From Myxococcota bacterium (lineage in GTDB: Bacteria; Myxococcota_A; Polyangia; Polyangiales; Houyiibacteriaceae), in contig JANQQS010000045.1 of NCBI GenBank assembly GCA_028284955.1, forward strand, positions 1-42,992: a stretch of DNA of 42,992 nucleotides. The letters run 5' to 3'. The notes below the pieces were generated by a model. That model ran no database searches, was not told the DNA's origin, and worked only from the letters and a program-made list of their open reading frames with translations. Shown one piece after another: positions 18,740 through 27,074 of this stretch. Position numbers and translations under genes: made by a program. Numbering within the stretch: position 1 is the first letter of the stretch; the number at the start of each line of letters is the position of its first letter.

Positions 18740-18753
18740 TTGACTATTATAAC
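18740..18753. promoter_or_regulatory. AT-rich divergent promoter region
   Basis: Between the repeat lipoprotein gene and the kinase gene is a short AT-rich patch with a perfect TATAAT on the minus strand (18751-18746) and TATTAT or TATAAC on the plus strand (18745-18753). The plus-strand boxes lie only 8-17 bases before the kinase ATG, with no SD, so that transcript may be nearly leaderless. No clear -35 boxes were found at normal spacing. Confidence 0.35.
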
Positions 18754-18761
18754 ACCTACAC

Positions 18762-20537
18762 ATGTTGGTGGCCGCTGAAGACCTATGTCGGATCGGCCCG
18801 TATCGAGTGATCGGCAGGCTTGCAACGGGGGGGATGGCCGAAATCTTGCTCGCCCGGGTTGCAGACGGCAGTGCATCTGCGCGCACTGTGGTCATCAAAC
18901 GGGTGCTCCCCCATCTCGCGAACGATCCCGCATTCGTCGATATGTTTGTCGACGAAGCGAGAATTGCGGTTCGTCTTCAACACCCCAACATCGTCCACAC
19001 CGAGCAGCTCGTCGAATATCAAGACGAACTCTTTCTCGTCATGGAGTACCTGTGCGGGGAGAGTCTCGCCGGCCTGGTGCGCCGCATGACGAAACTAGAT
19101 CGCCGAATGCATCCGGTGTTGGTCGCGTACGTGGCCGCGGAGGTCGCAGCAGGTCTTCATGCCGCGCACGAGCTGACGGACGAACGCGGGTTTCCTCTTG
19201 GCATCGTTCATCGTGATGTGTCTCCGCACAATATTTTCCTTGAATACGAAGGCGACGTGAAGATTCTCGATTTCGGGATCGCAACCGGGGCGGACCGCGC
19301 GTCTCGGACCCAGACGGGGCAGCTCAAGGGGAAGTTCGAATATATGTCGCCTGAGCAATGCCGTGGCTTCCCCGTCGACCGCCGCTCGGATGTCTTCGCC
19401 ATGGGCACGGTGCTTTGGGAGCTCTGCACGGGGCGACGCTTGTTTCGGCGGCAGGAAGCTCATCTATCGCTTCAGGCTGTGGCGGAAGGTTACGCTCCTC
19501 CCCCGACGGAGGTCGAGCCCGCGTGTCCCGAGATCTTTGATGCGATTTGCGCACGTGCGCTCGCCCGAGATCGTGAGCTCCGCTATGCGACCGCGGACGA
19601 GATGCGTCACGATTTGCTCGCCGCGATGGATAGCTTTCGGCCGGCTGCGTCGCCGAAGATGACGATGAAAGGCATGCTCGCTCATCTATTTCAGGAGCGA
19701 CAGCTCGAGAAGCGACAACTGCTTCGCCACCTTGACGCCGGACACGTGCCCGAACAGCTTCCCGCGTCCGAAGCCGACCGCAGCGTTCGCGTTCCTGGAG
19801 TAACCTCCCGGTTTCCTCCGGCGAACGCCCCCGAGCGTCGCCTACTGGAAACAGGTCAATCTCAATCGCGCTCGATATCCGAGAGCCGAATGCGTCCCAA
19901 GCCGAAGCGTCGGACTCAATTTCCGGTGTATGTGCTCGGCGCGTTGGGGCTTCTTCTCGCCGCGTGGTGGTGGGCTGAGGGTCGTCCTCGATCGAACCAA
20001 ACGACGGCTCGCTCCGTCTCGAAGACGGTGGCGCCGATGGACTCAGCGAAGCCAGGTTCGGCCTCTTTGAGACACGCGGGATCGACGCGTACCGGATCGT
20101 CTGGCGCTAGCTCCTCTCCGTCAGACTCGTTCGCGCCGGGGCCACCCCATTCGGAGTCGTCGGACGAGGCATCGCCAGGCGCGTCTGAAGTTGGGACCGT
20201 CGAGCTCGACGTTCGCGCGAACCCTCAACGCGTTTCCGTATTTCTTGGCGACAACCGACTCGGTGAGACTCCTCTGTCTGCACGATTGCCGCGGGGTACC
20301 GACCCGCTCGAGCTGCGCTTCGAGGCCCCCGGTTATCTTTCCCGAAAGGTAGACGTCGTTCCGGATTCAAGCGTACGTCTCCATATTGACCTTCGCCGGC
20401 TTCCTTCTCGTCGACAGAGGCGTCGAGCGCGTCACCCCTCGGAGACGGTGACCGTCAGCCCACGCGAGACGGTGACCAACGGTCCGCCCGCCAGGAAGCC
20501 CACGCCGGAAAAAAAGCGCTACTTTCGATTCGACTGA
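18762..20537 (+). CDS. Membrane Ser/Thr protein kinase with C-terminal PEGA domain
   Basis: 591 aa. The Hanks-type kinase domain spans about 13-290. It has a glycine loop (RLATGGMAEI), the ATP-binding lysine in VVIKRVLP (K46), the partner glutamate E65, the catalytic loop HRDVSPHN (D152, N157), DFG (170-172) and SPE. Serine replaces the usual lysine after HRDV, a form I recall as frequent in myxobacterial kinases. A basic Ser-rich linker leads to one membrane segment (about 388-405), a second Ser/Pro-rich linker and a PEGA domain (about 478-546), which should lie outside the cytoplasm and may bind envelope material. The C-terminus is basic. It heads a plus-strand cluster and diverges from the lipoprotein/TPR pair, with which it may act. 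Confidence 0.94.
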   Translation: MLVAAEDLCRIGPYRVIGRLATGGMAEILLARVADGSASARTVVIKRVLPHLANDPAFVDMFVDEARIAVRLQHPNIVHTEQLVEYQDELFLVMEYLCGESLAGLVRRMTKLDRRMHPVLVAYVAAEVAAGLHAAHELTDERGFPLGIVHRDVSPHNIFLEYEGDVKILDFGIATGADRASRTQTGQLKGKFEYMSPEQCRGFPVDRRSDVFAMGTVLWELCTGRRLFRRQEAHLSLQAVAEGYAPPPTEVEPACPEIFDAICARALARDRELRYATADEMRHDLLAAMDSFRPAASPKMTMKGMLAHLFQERQLEKRQLLRHLDAGHVPEQLPASEADRSVRVPGVTSRFPPANAPERRLLETGQSQSRSISESRMRPKPKRRTQFPVYVLGALGLLLAAWWWAEGRPRSNQTTARSVSKTVAPMDSAKPGSASLRHAGSTRTGSSGASSSPSDSFAPGPPHSESSDEASPGASEVGTVELDVRANPQRVSVFLGDNRLGETPLSARLPRGTDPLELRFEAPGYLSRKVDVVPDSSVRLHIDLRRLPSRRQRRRARHPSETVTVSPRETVTNGPPARKPTPEKKRYFRFD

Positions 20538-20545
20538 TTGACCGT

Positions 20546-21316
20546 GTGCGGTCCGGCAGGCTACATCTTGCGGAGTTCCTGGTGAGGGCCATTGCGCGGC
20601 GCCAACATAGCGGGATTCCGATAGCTGTGGAACAATCCGGTGACCCTCGCCAGCAAGAGCCCCAGCAACCTGGGCGCCATGATTCCGACCGGGAGCCAGG
20701 TCCCGATCCCAACTCAGATCGGGCAGAAAAACCCCGTTCAGCTGAAAGACCCCGTTCAGCTGAAAGACCCCGTTCAGCTGAAAGACCCCGTTCAACTGAA
20801 AGACCCCGTTCAACTGAAAAACGGGGTCGAGCGGGGCGATTCGTCCGCTTGGGGCGCTCACTTGCCGCTGCGTTGTACTGGACCGTTATGCTCTATATGG
20901 TGATTGCCGGCTTGGTTTCGGTCGTCGGCCAGCTCTTCGGTGGCGGCAACGGGTCGCTGAGCGGGAATGCCTCGGCCGAGGAACCCGGTCGCTCCTACCC
21001 GTGTCGTGCGGAACTACGCGCGCTCCATCAAGAACTGGTTGACCATGCGTCCTCATCGCTTACATCCGCATCGCTCGGAGCGACGCCAGTCGGTACCAAG
21101 CAGTCTTCTTCCAGTATGAAGCAGTGGTATCGATCTTGGGACGTTCGGTACCGGGCGCTTCGGGGGTCGTGTCGAGGCGAAAACTACGCCCTTTTGGGCA
21201 GACTAAGGTATCGATGGGAGACTGCTCTTCAGCGTTTTAAGCGTGACGAAGGTAGGCTCTCCCGGGAACTGGCGAATCGCCTTGCGCCGCCGGTAGGAGA
21301 TCGGCGATCGAGATGA
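20546..21316 (+). CDS. Single-pass membrane protein with N-terminal charged tandem repeat
   Basis: Up to 256 aa; not recognised. The N-terminal 110 residues are polar and contain tandem RPRSAE/RPRSTE hexapeptides encoded by an 18-bp DNA repeat. A membrane segment follows (ALYWTVMLYMVIAGLVSVVGQLF), then about 130 residues with a CRAELRALHQELVDHA segment and a WYRSWDVRYRALRGSCRGEN segment that look folded and helical. Two cysteines (in PCRAEL and SCRGEN) could form a disulfide outside the membrane. The start is uncertain; GTG codons at 20546, 20582 and 20628 all precede the repeat. The stop overlaps the helicase start as ATGA, and the kinase stop is only eight bases upstream, which supports a real gene in an operon. 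Confidence 0.65.
   Translation: MRSGRLHLAEFLVRAIARRQHSGIPIAVEQSGDPRQQEPQQPGRHDSDREPGPDPNSDRAEKPRSAERPRSAERPRSAERPRSTERPRSTEKRGRAGRFVRLGRSLAAALYWTVMLYMVIAGLVSVVGQLFGGGNGSLSGNASAEEPGRSYPCRAELRALHQELVDHASSSLTSASLGATPVGTKQSSSSMKQWYRSWDVRYRALRGSCRGENYALLGRLRYRWETALQRFKRDEGRLSRELANRLAPPVGDRRSR
20732..20821 (+). repeat. Five tandem 18-bp repeats with palindromic core
   Basis: Five head-to-tail units of CCCCGTTCAGCTGAAAGA start at 20732, 20750, 20768, 20786 and 20804. Units 4 and 5 carry CAACTG instead of CAGCTG, and unit 5 ends AAA. The core TTCAGCTGAA in units 1-3 is a perfect 10-base palindrome. The array is in frame with the surrounding gene and encodes PRSAER/PRSTE hexapeptides. The 18-bp unit can change in number without a frameshift, so it may vary between strains. 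Confidence 0.95.
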
Positions 21317-23118
21317 CGGACACCATGGAACATCGAGAGCAGGAACAGAGCTTCGAAGATTTGGGGCTGTCGGAGGCAGTCCGCAGCGCCATCGAAGAGA
21401 TTGGTTGGACCGCGCCGACCGAAGTGCAAAGCCAAACCTACGCCGCCGCGATGGCGCGCCACGATCTCATTGTTCAGTCGCGCACGGGGACGGGAAAGAC
21501 GGCGGCGTTTGGAATTCCGTTGGTCGATGGTCTGGTGCGACCGGATGGAGGGGCTCAGGCGTTGGTCCTCGCGCCCACCCGAGAGCTCGCGCTGCAGAGC
21601 GCGCGTGAAATCCGCCGGCTGGGCCAAAAGCGCGGTTTGACTTCGGTTGCCATCTACGGCGGCGCGCCGATGGAGCGGCAAGTTCGCGAGCTCGAAGACG
21701 GAGCGCAAATCATTTCGGGTACGCCAGGACGAGTGCTCGACCATCTTCAACGAGGGACTATTGACGGCGAGAAGCTGCAGGTCGTAGTCCTCGACGAGGC
21801 GGATGAAATGCTCTCCATGGGTTTTGCCAAAGAGCTGTCGGCCATCATGGAAATGGTCTCTCAGAAACGGCAGACCATGCTGTTCTCAGCGACCGTGGAT
21901 GAACCGGTCGAACGAGTCGCGCAGAAGTACATGCGCGATCCGCAGATTCTCTCGCTGTCTGGAGACGCGGTTGGTGCGCTGGGGGTCTCCCATTATTTTT
22001 ATTTGGTCTCCGGGGTCGGCCGAGCAAACGATCTCATCAGCATTCTCGAGGTGGAGAACCCTGAGAACGCGATCATTTTCTGCAACACCAAGGCGTCGAC
22101 CGAACAGGTTGCCTCCGCGTTGCGCCAAGCCGGCTTCAACGCCGACTGGCTCAACGGCGACCTCCCGCAGAAAGAGCGCGAGGCCATCATGGCGCGCACG
22201 CGCAGCGGCGGGTCGCGTTTTTTGGTGGCTACCGATGTGGCGGCACGGGGCATCGACGTGTCCCACCTCACGCACGTCATCAACTACGAGCTGCCGCAAA
22301 ACGCAGAACAGTATATCCATCGCACGGGCCGAACCGGTCGCGCGGGCCGAACCGGTACCGCCATCGCCCTGGTAAGCCCTCCCGAGCTGGGAACGCTCTA
22401 CTACCTCCGTCTGCAGTACAAAATTTTCCCCATCGAGCGGTCTTTGCCCACGGCGGGCGAACATCAGACACGCCTCGAAACGGACCGCATCAAACTCGTG
22501 GAGCAAGCGTTTACCTCGCCTCCCGCAGAGGCTGAGCTTGCGGTGGCTCGCCGTCTGATGACCTTGCCTCACGCCGAAGTCGTGATCGCGGGGTTGCTCC
22601 AAACGTTCTTTGGCGCGCACGACCAAATCGACGAAGAAGCCGCGGCAGCGCGGCGCGCGGGAGCAAACAAGAAAACCTCCTCGAATACGGATGAACCCGA
22701 GGAAAAGCCGGCAGAGGGTCGAGAGCGCAAACGTCGCCGCCGTGACAGCGCGAGCAGTCGAACGAAAGCGAGCGCGGCTGGCGGTTCGAGTGTGCCTCGA
22801 AGCACGAATGCCCCTCGGAATGCGAACGCCTCTCGGAATGCGAACGCCTCAGGCCGGGCGAATGACTCCGACCGCGACGGATTCACCACGCTGTACTTGA
22901 ATCTCGGACGTCGGGATGGTGTGCAGCAGGACGATATCGCGCGTCTAATGCTTGAGCGTGGCGGCGCCGCGGAGGGCAACGTAGGGCGGATTCGTCTGCG
23001 AGACACCCACTGCTTCGTTCAAGTCGAAGCCAGTGTCGATGAGCAGGTGATGGAGCGCCTTTCGGGTCACGTGGTCGGGAAACGCGAGATCAAAATCGAG
23101 AAAGCGCGCGCGCGATAA
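21313..23118 (+). CDS. DEAD-box RNA helicase with DbpA-type RNA-binding domain
   Basis: 601 aa. All helicase motifs are present: Q motif near 35-41, motif I SRTGTGKT (56-63), Ia PTRELALQ, II DEAD (161-164), III SAT (192-194), V ATDVAARGID and VI HRTGRTGRAGRTG. After the core is a basic, low-complexity linker (about 440-520) rich in Arg, Ser and Asn with NANASR-type repeats. The last 80 residues (TLYLNLGRRDGVQQDDI to the end) are a DbpA/CsdA-type RNA-binding domain. It resembles the DeaD/CsdA group, which remodel rRNA and mRNA structure in the cytoplasm. Translation starts within the stop of the membrane-protein gene (ATGA); a second ATG at 21325 is possible. Confidence 0.94.
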   Translation: MTDTMEHREQEQSFEDLGLSEAVRSAIEEIGWTAPTEVQSQTYAAAMARHDLIVQSRTGTGKTAAFGIPLVDGLVRPDGGAQALVLAPTRELALQSAREIRRLGQKRGLTSVAIYGGAPMERQVRELEDGAQIISGTPGRVLDHLQRGTIDGEKLQVVVLDEADEMLSMGFAKELSAIMEMVSQKRQTMLFSATVDEPVERVAQKYMRDPQILSLSGDAVGALGVSHYFYLVSGVGRANDLISILEVENPENAIIFCNTKASTEQVASALRQAGFNADWLNGDLPQKEREAIMARTRSGGSRFLVATDVAARGIDVSHLTHVINYELPQNAEQYIHRTGRTGRAGRTGTAIALVSPPELGTLYYLRLQYKIFPIERSLPTAGEHQTRLETDRIKLVEQAFTSPPAEAELAVARRLMTLPHAEVVIAGLLQTFFGAHDQIDEEAAAARRAGANKKTSSNTDEPEEKPAEGRERKRRRRDSASSRTKASAAGGSSVPRSTNAPRNANASRNANASGRANDSDRDGFTTLYLNLGRRDGVQQDDIARLMLERGGAAEGNVGRIRLRDTHCFVQVEASVDEQVMERLSGHVVGKREIKIEKARAR

Positions 23119-23122
23119 GCCC

Positions 23123-24907
23123 GTGTTGCCCCGCCTTTCCTTGCGCGCAGTGTGGATCGGCGCTGTTTCATGGATCGCGGCCGCAGCTCCCGTGGTCGCC
23201 CAGCAATCGACGTACGAACGAGAGCACGTGGCCGATGTTTTGGAACGCGATTCTTTGGAAGAAGAACCGCATCCAGAAGGAAAAACCGTCGAGTTCGTTC
23301 GGTTCGTACGCGACGAAGTATTCGTCGAGGGAGAGATCCTGCCCGAGCCTATCCTGCCGATTGGACCCTCTCTCACGATGTTCAACAAGCTCCATTGGCT
23401 TACGCGTGAATCCACCGTCGCGCGAGAGATGCTGATTCGGGAGGGCGAACCCTACCGCGAAGTGCTGGTCGAAGAGAGCATGCGCATTCTTCGTTCGCTC
23501 CGGATATTTTCCTTGGTGCGCATCGCCGCCGTCAAAACGAAGCACCCTGATCGGGTAGGCGTGATTGTCTACACGCGAGACCTCTGGAGCCTTCGCGTTG
23601 AAACCGATTTTCAGGTCACCGGTGAGCAGATTGACCAGCTCTTTGTGCAGGTGATTGAGCGAAACTTTCTCGGCCGGCAAAAAGCGCCGAGTGTTCGATT
23701 CGTTATGGTGCCGGACACGTATCGTTTGGGCCAAGCGTATGAAGATCGACGAGTCAACGGGAGCATGGTTCGTTTTGGAGAATCTGCGGATTTGATTTTC
23801 AACCGAGCAACCGGCAACGCCGAGGGAATGCGTGTGGAGGGGGCGCTGGGGGTGCCTTTTTACAGGCTCAGCCAGAAATACGGGTTTTCGTTGAGCGGCG
23901 GGTACGACACCGAAGTGGAGCGGCAGCTGCGCAACGGAGTGGTGCTCGGATACGACGATCCGGAAACGGCGGAGGAGGAGCAGATTCCGCAGGTCTGGCG
24001 ACAGCGTGATGCCTTTGCGTCGTTGCTCGGCTCCTATCGAACAGGGAGCTCGTACAAAGCGACGTTTTCGGGAGGGTTCGCGTATTTGGAGCGCATGGCG
24101 GCGCCGAATGCGGAAACCGGGATTTCGCGCGGAGAGAATCCTGCGTTTGACCGCGACGTATTGCCGCGGGAGCGGAGGCAGATTGGGCCAGTCGTGAGCT
24201 ATGAGCTCTTCACGCCCAATTTCGTCATTTTTGAGAACCTCGATTCATTCGGAGTGAGCGAAAATGTTCGCGTAGGGCCCCGCATGGCTGCCGTTGTACG
24301 GTTTCCGCTGAGCGCGTTCGGTTCGTCGACTGACTCGATCACGTTCTCGGGCCTGCTCAACTACGCCGTGGCGGGGAGGGACGCGCTTGGCGAAGTGACG
24401 GTCAACGCATTTTCGCGGCTGGAAGATGGCAACGTTGTAGACCAGTTTTTGAGCGGCGAGCTTCGATGGGCATCACCGATGTGGCGAGGGTTCCGCGTCG
24501 TGGGGCGTCTCGGCTGGGAAGGCCGGCGAAACGACACCAGCCGTACTCAGGTAAGCCTTGGGGGAGACAACGGCCTGCGCGGTTTTGTCAGCCAGGCGTT
24601 CGTCGCGACAGGGGCCAACTTGGTGCGCGGCAACCTCGAATTGCGCAGCCGGCCGCTCAACATTAAGTCAGTGCATGTGGGCGCGGTATTGTTCTACGAT
24701 ACGGGGGCAGTTTATGAACGCCTCGGTTCTGCGCAATTGCATCATTCAGTTGGCGTCGGTATTCGTTTGCTGCTGCCACAGTTTAATCGGTTGCCGTTCC
24801 GGGCTGACGGAGGCCTCCCGTTGGGCGAAGAATTCCAGTTTGTTCCCTCTTTCGGTTCAAGCCAGACCGTGACGCTCACCAATCTGGAGTCGGCAGTTGG
24901 TTTCTAG
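23123..24907 (+). CDS. Omp85/BamA-superfamily outer-membrane protein
   Basis: 594 aa. A signal peptide (about 1-26) ends in APVVA before QQST. Residues about 90-165 look like a POTRA-type domain (LHWLTRESTVAREMLIREGEPY, then SLRIFSLVRI). The remainder is a predicted beta-barrel ending in phenylalanine, as outer-membrane proteins usually do. The conserved Omp85 loop motif is present as GLRGF near 483-487. It is much shorter than BamA, with apparently fewer POTRA domains, so an accessory Omp85 protein (TamA-like or patatin-linked type) is more likely than BamA itself. The GTG start lies four bases after the helicase stop, so the two are probably co-translated. Confidence 0.82.
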   Translation: MLPRLSLRAVWIGAVSWIAAAAPVVAQQSTYEREHVADVLERDSLEEEPHPEGKTVEFVRFVRDEVFVEGEILPEPILPIGPSLTMFNKLHWLTRESTVAREMLIREGEPYREVLVEESMRILRSLRIFSLVRIAAVKTKHPDRVGVIVYTRDLWSLRVETDFQVTGEQIDQLFVQVIERNFLGRQKAPSVRFVMVPDTYRLGQAYEDRRVNGSMVRFGESADLIFNRATGNAEGMRVEGALGVPFYRLSQKYGFSLSGGYDTEVERQLRNGVVLGYDDPETAEEEQIPQVWRQRDAFASLLGSYRTGSSYKATFSGGFAYLERMAAPNAETGISRGENPAFDRDVLPRERRQIGPVVSYELFTPNFVIFENLDSFGVSENVRVGPRMAAVVRFPLSAFGSSTDSITFSGLLNYAVAGRDALGEVTVNAFSRLEDGNVVDQFLSGELRWASPMWRGFRVVGRLGWEGRRNDTSRTQVSLGGDNGLRGFVSQAFVATGANLVRGNLELRSRPLNIKSVHVGAVLFYDTGAVYERLGSAQLHHSVGVGIRLLLPQFNRLPFRADGGLPLGEEFQFVPSFGSSQTVTLTNLESAVGF

Positions 24908-24941
24908 GCAGGCAGCAGGCTACCTCGTAGAGCCGACCCGA

Positions 24942-24995
24942 ATATGTGGTATGGTGTGCGCCCAAGTGGGTGTTACCGTTCGGCCAACCACATAT
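24942..24995. promoter_or_regulatory. Long-spaced 9-bp inverted repeat before the bactofilin cluster
   Basis: ATATGTGGT (24942-24950) and ACCACATAT (24987-24995) are perfect complements with a 36-base spacer. The element lies between the Omp85 gene and the next start codon (25050), in an otherwise empty 142-base gap, so it may be two operator half-sites or a stem in the leader RNA. No regulator family was recognised. Confidence 0.4.
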
Positions 24996-25049
24996 AAATC
25001 AGCCGTCGGTCTTGGTACCCTGAAATGATTCATTCCCTGAGCAGGTTGC

Positions 25050-26993
25050 ATGGGACTCTTTTCAAAAATCTTTAAGGGTGGGCCGGAGGGCGAGGGCGAA
25101 CACGCCGCCGATGAGTCGGGTTCCGGCAAACCCAGCTCCGGTAAGCAGCCCAGCTCCGGCAAGCTCAGTTCTGACAAGCCCGGCTCCGGCAAGCCATCCG
25201 GCAAGCCCGACGCCGCGAAGCAAAGCGCACGGAAAGCAGCGACCGGCAAGCAGTCTGCTGCGAACCGTGGTCGATCTGAGGCCAAAGGCGGCAAACAGAG
25301 CTCAGGCAAACAGCGTTCGGAAAGACAGGGCTCAGGCAAACAGGGTTCGGGCAAACAGGGCTCTGGCAAACAGGGCTCTGGCAAACAGGGTTCGGGAAAA
25401 CAAAGCTTGGAACGAGGCGAGGGCAAACGAGCTCGCAGCAAAGACGGCGCAAGCAAGAGTCGTCTGGGTACGGGGGAGCGCCGGGTTGCTTCCAATGGTG
25501 AGAGCGTGCGCTCTCGAAGCTACGTGCCCAGCAGCGATTTGGACCCGGATACAGAACCGGGGCCCATGTCTCCTCGCTCGCGGGCTGGTGCGCGAGGCTC
25601 TAGCGGTGTTGCCCAAGGCGCGTTCAATGCGGAGGAGCCTGAGGCGACACGCCCCAAAGACGAATCGCCTCTCTTGGGCGCTTCGCACGCAGCGAGCTCG
25701 CCACCTTTGGATGATGGAAGCCCGCTTGCGGAAGCGCCGACGAAGATCGTGCACGTTGCAGATGTGCAGTCACCTCGTCAACGCCGGAGATCGCGCCGAG
25801 CACCGCCTCCGCTCCGCAGTTCGCGCAGCGCTGCCGAACCGTCGGTTTCCGATGGGGGTATTTCGCCACTCGAAGCGGCGATCACATCGACCACAGGTCA
25901 TCCTCCTAAGTCGATCCCCAAACACGGCCGGCTCCCCAAAGAGGCGTCTGACGTGTCTCTTGGTCCCGATGCGGGCTCGGTTGCGACTAGCGAGACGGTG
26001 ATATTTGACGATTCCGTACGGGCTAGCGATTCGACGCTCGAGCCCAGTCGCGCCGAGCCGGCGGCTTCGAAAGCTGCCTCGAGAGACGCGTCTTCGGTGG
26101 CTCGACGAAACGGGACATCGCCCGGCCGGCTGCCCGGCCCATCGTCCAACGGGAAGGGGGTGTCACCGGAGCAAGTGTTCACTCGATTGAAAGAGCGGAC
26201 CGTCGCGCATCTCGCAGACCTGATATTCGAGTTGAGCTGGGGGGCCCCTTCTACAGAATGGCTCGAAGCGACGCAGCAGAGGTTGAAAGCATTGGAAGAG
26301 GCACGTCGCGAAGTGATGGGCGACAAAGAGTCTCCGTTCGCGACATTCGCCAAAGCCGTCGAAGAGGTGCGGTTCGAGCAAGGAGCGCAGGTCACGGGAG
26401 ACAATCGAGATCGGCTGACGCAAGCTTACGAAGCGCTGCGAAAGAAAGAACCGCGCGTTCGGTCGATGGAGGAGGTTTGCGTTGAGCGAGAAGGCCTATT
26501 GAGCCGCGTCTTGCTTTTGCAGGTGAACGGAATCTCGGCCATGACGGTCGACAAACTGAAGGCTGCTGGTGTCCTGACGACCGGCGATTTGGTGGAAGCG
26601 ACATACGCCCAAATCGCTGAAGCCGGGGCACTTCCGCTGGAGGTGGCCAAGCAAGCTTCTGCGAAAGTGCGTGCGTTTCGAAAGGAGCATCTTCGTTCAA
26701 CTCCGACTCGCATCTCGGAACGCAGGCGATTAAGCACGTTGCTTTCGGAGCTGCGGGCGATGCAGCGAGCGTTCGAGAACGCGGCCGCAGGTTGGTCGTC
26801 CGAGGCTCGGTCGGACAAGATGCGCCTCAGAAGGTCTCGCGAAGCGACCTTGCTGCAGCTTCAGGCTGAGCTCGTGCGCATGGGGGAGCCTCAGCGGGTC
26901 ATCGAACTCGATCGAGTTCCGTTCGGTCGAAAGATTGAGCTTCTAGAGAGCTTTGTGGAGTCGCGAAAACGAGCCGCGACGAGCGGAGAGTAA
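25050..26993 (+). CDS. Low-complexity protein with C-terminal helix-hairpin-helix and coiled regions
   Basis: 647 aa. The N-terminus MGLFSKIFKGG could form a short amphipathic, membrane-touching helix. Residues about 20-380 are disordered and rich in Ser, Gly, Lys and Pro, including five exact-length GSGKQ units (94-118) and more degenerate SSGK units before them. The folded part begins near 370: a helical segment (VFTRLKERTVAHLADLIFELSWG), then a helix-hairpin-helix-like region (VNGISAMTVDKLKAAGVLTTGDLVEA), then long charged helices likely to form a coiled coil. HhH motifs usually bind DNA or mediate protein contacts. The ATG has GAGCAGG upstream. It precedes the pentapeptide and bactofilin genes by 81 bases, which suggests a structural or scaffold role; the function is unknown. 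Confidence 0.7.
   Translation: MGLFSKIFKGGPEGEGEHAADESGSGKPSSGKQPSSGKLSSDKPGSGKPSGKPDAAKQSARKAATGKQSAANRGRSEAKGGKQSSGKQRSERQGSGKQGSGKQGSGKQGSGKQGSGKQSLERGEGKRARSKDGASKSRLGTGERRVASNGESVRSRSYVPSSDLDPDTEPGPMSPRSRAGARGSSGVAQGAFNAEEPEATRPKDESPLLGASHAASSPPLDDGSPLAEAPTKIVHVADVQSPRQRRRSRRAPPPLRSSRSAAEPSVSDGGISPLEAAITSTTGHPPKSIPKHGRLPKEASDVSLGPDAGSVATSETVIFDDSVRASDSTLEPSRAEPAASKAASRDASSVARRNGTSPGRLPGPSSNGKGVSPEQVFTRLKERTVAHLADLIFELSWGAPSTEWLEATQQRLKALEEARREVMGDKESPFATFAKAVEEVRFEQGAQVTGDNRDRLTQAYEALRKKEPRVRSMEEVCVEREGLLSRVLLLQVNGISAMTVDKLKAAGVLTTGDLVEATYAQIAEAGALPLEVAKQASAKVRAFRKEHLRSTPTRISERRRLSTLLSELRAMQRAFENAAAGWSSEARSDKMRLRRSREATLLQLQAELVRMGEPQRVIELDRVPFGRKIELLESFVESRKRAATSGE
25329..25403 (+). repeat. 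Five tandem 15-bp repeats encoding GSGKQ
   Basis: Five in-frame 15-base units, starting at 25329, 25344, 25359, 25374 and 25389, follow the pattern GGC-TCN-GGC-AAA-CAG and encode GSGKQ. Units 3 and 4 are identical; the others differ at third positions. The array lies within the disordered region of the surrounding gene and could expand or contract without a frameshift. Confidence 0.9.
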
Positions 26994-27074
26994 CGAAGGC
27001 GTTCGCAAACGGTAGCGACAGATCAAGTCACAATCATGGATGCGCTTCAGAGAACGGGGATTGGAGATATCTAG

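Noticed and set aside
20732-20821. CRISPR-like array
   Set aside because: Units are contiguous with no spacers, are in frame within a gene, and no cas genes are present.
20367-20861. Minus-strand frame with QLNGVF repeats
   Set aside because: It is the reverse reading of the 18-bp coding repeat, and overlaps the kinase 3' end; the plus-strand gene has operon-like overlaps in its favour.
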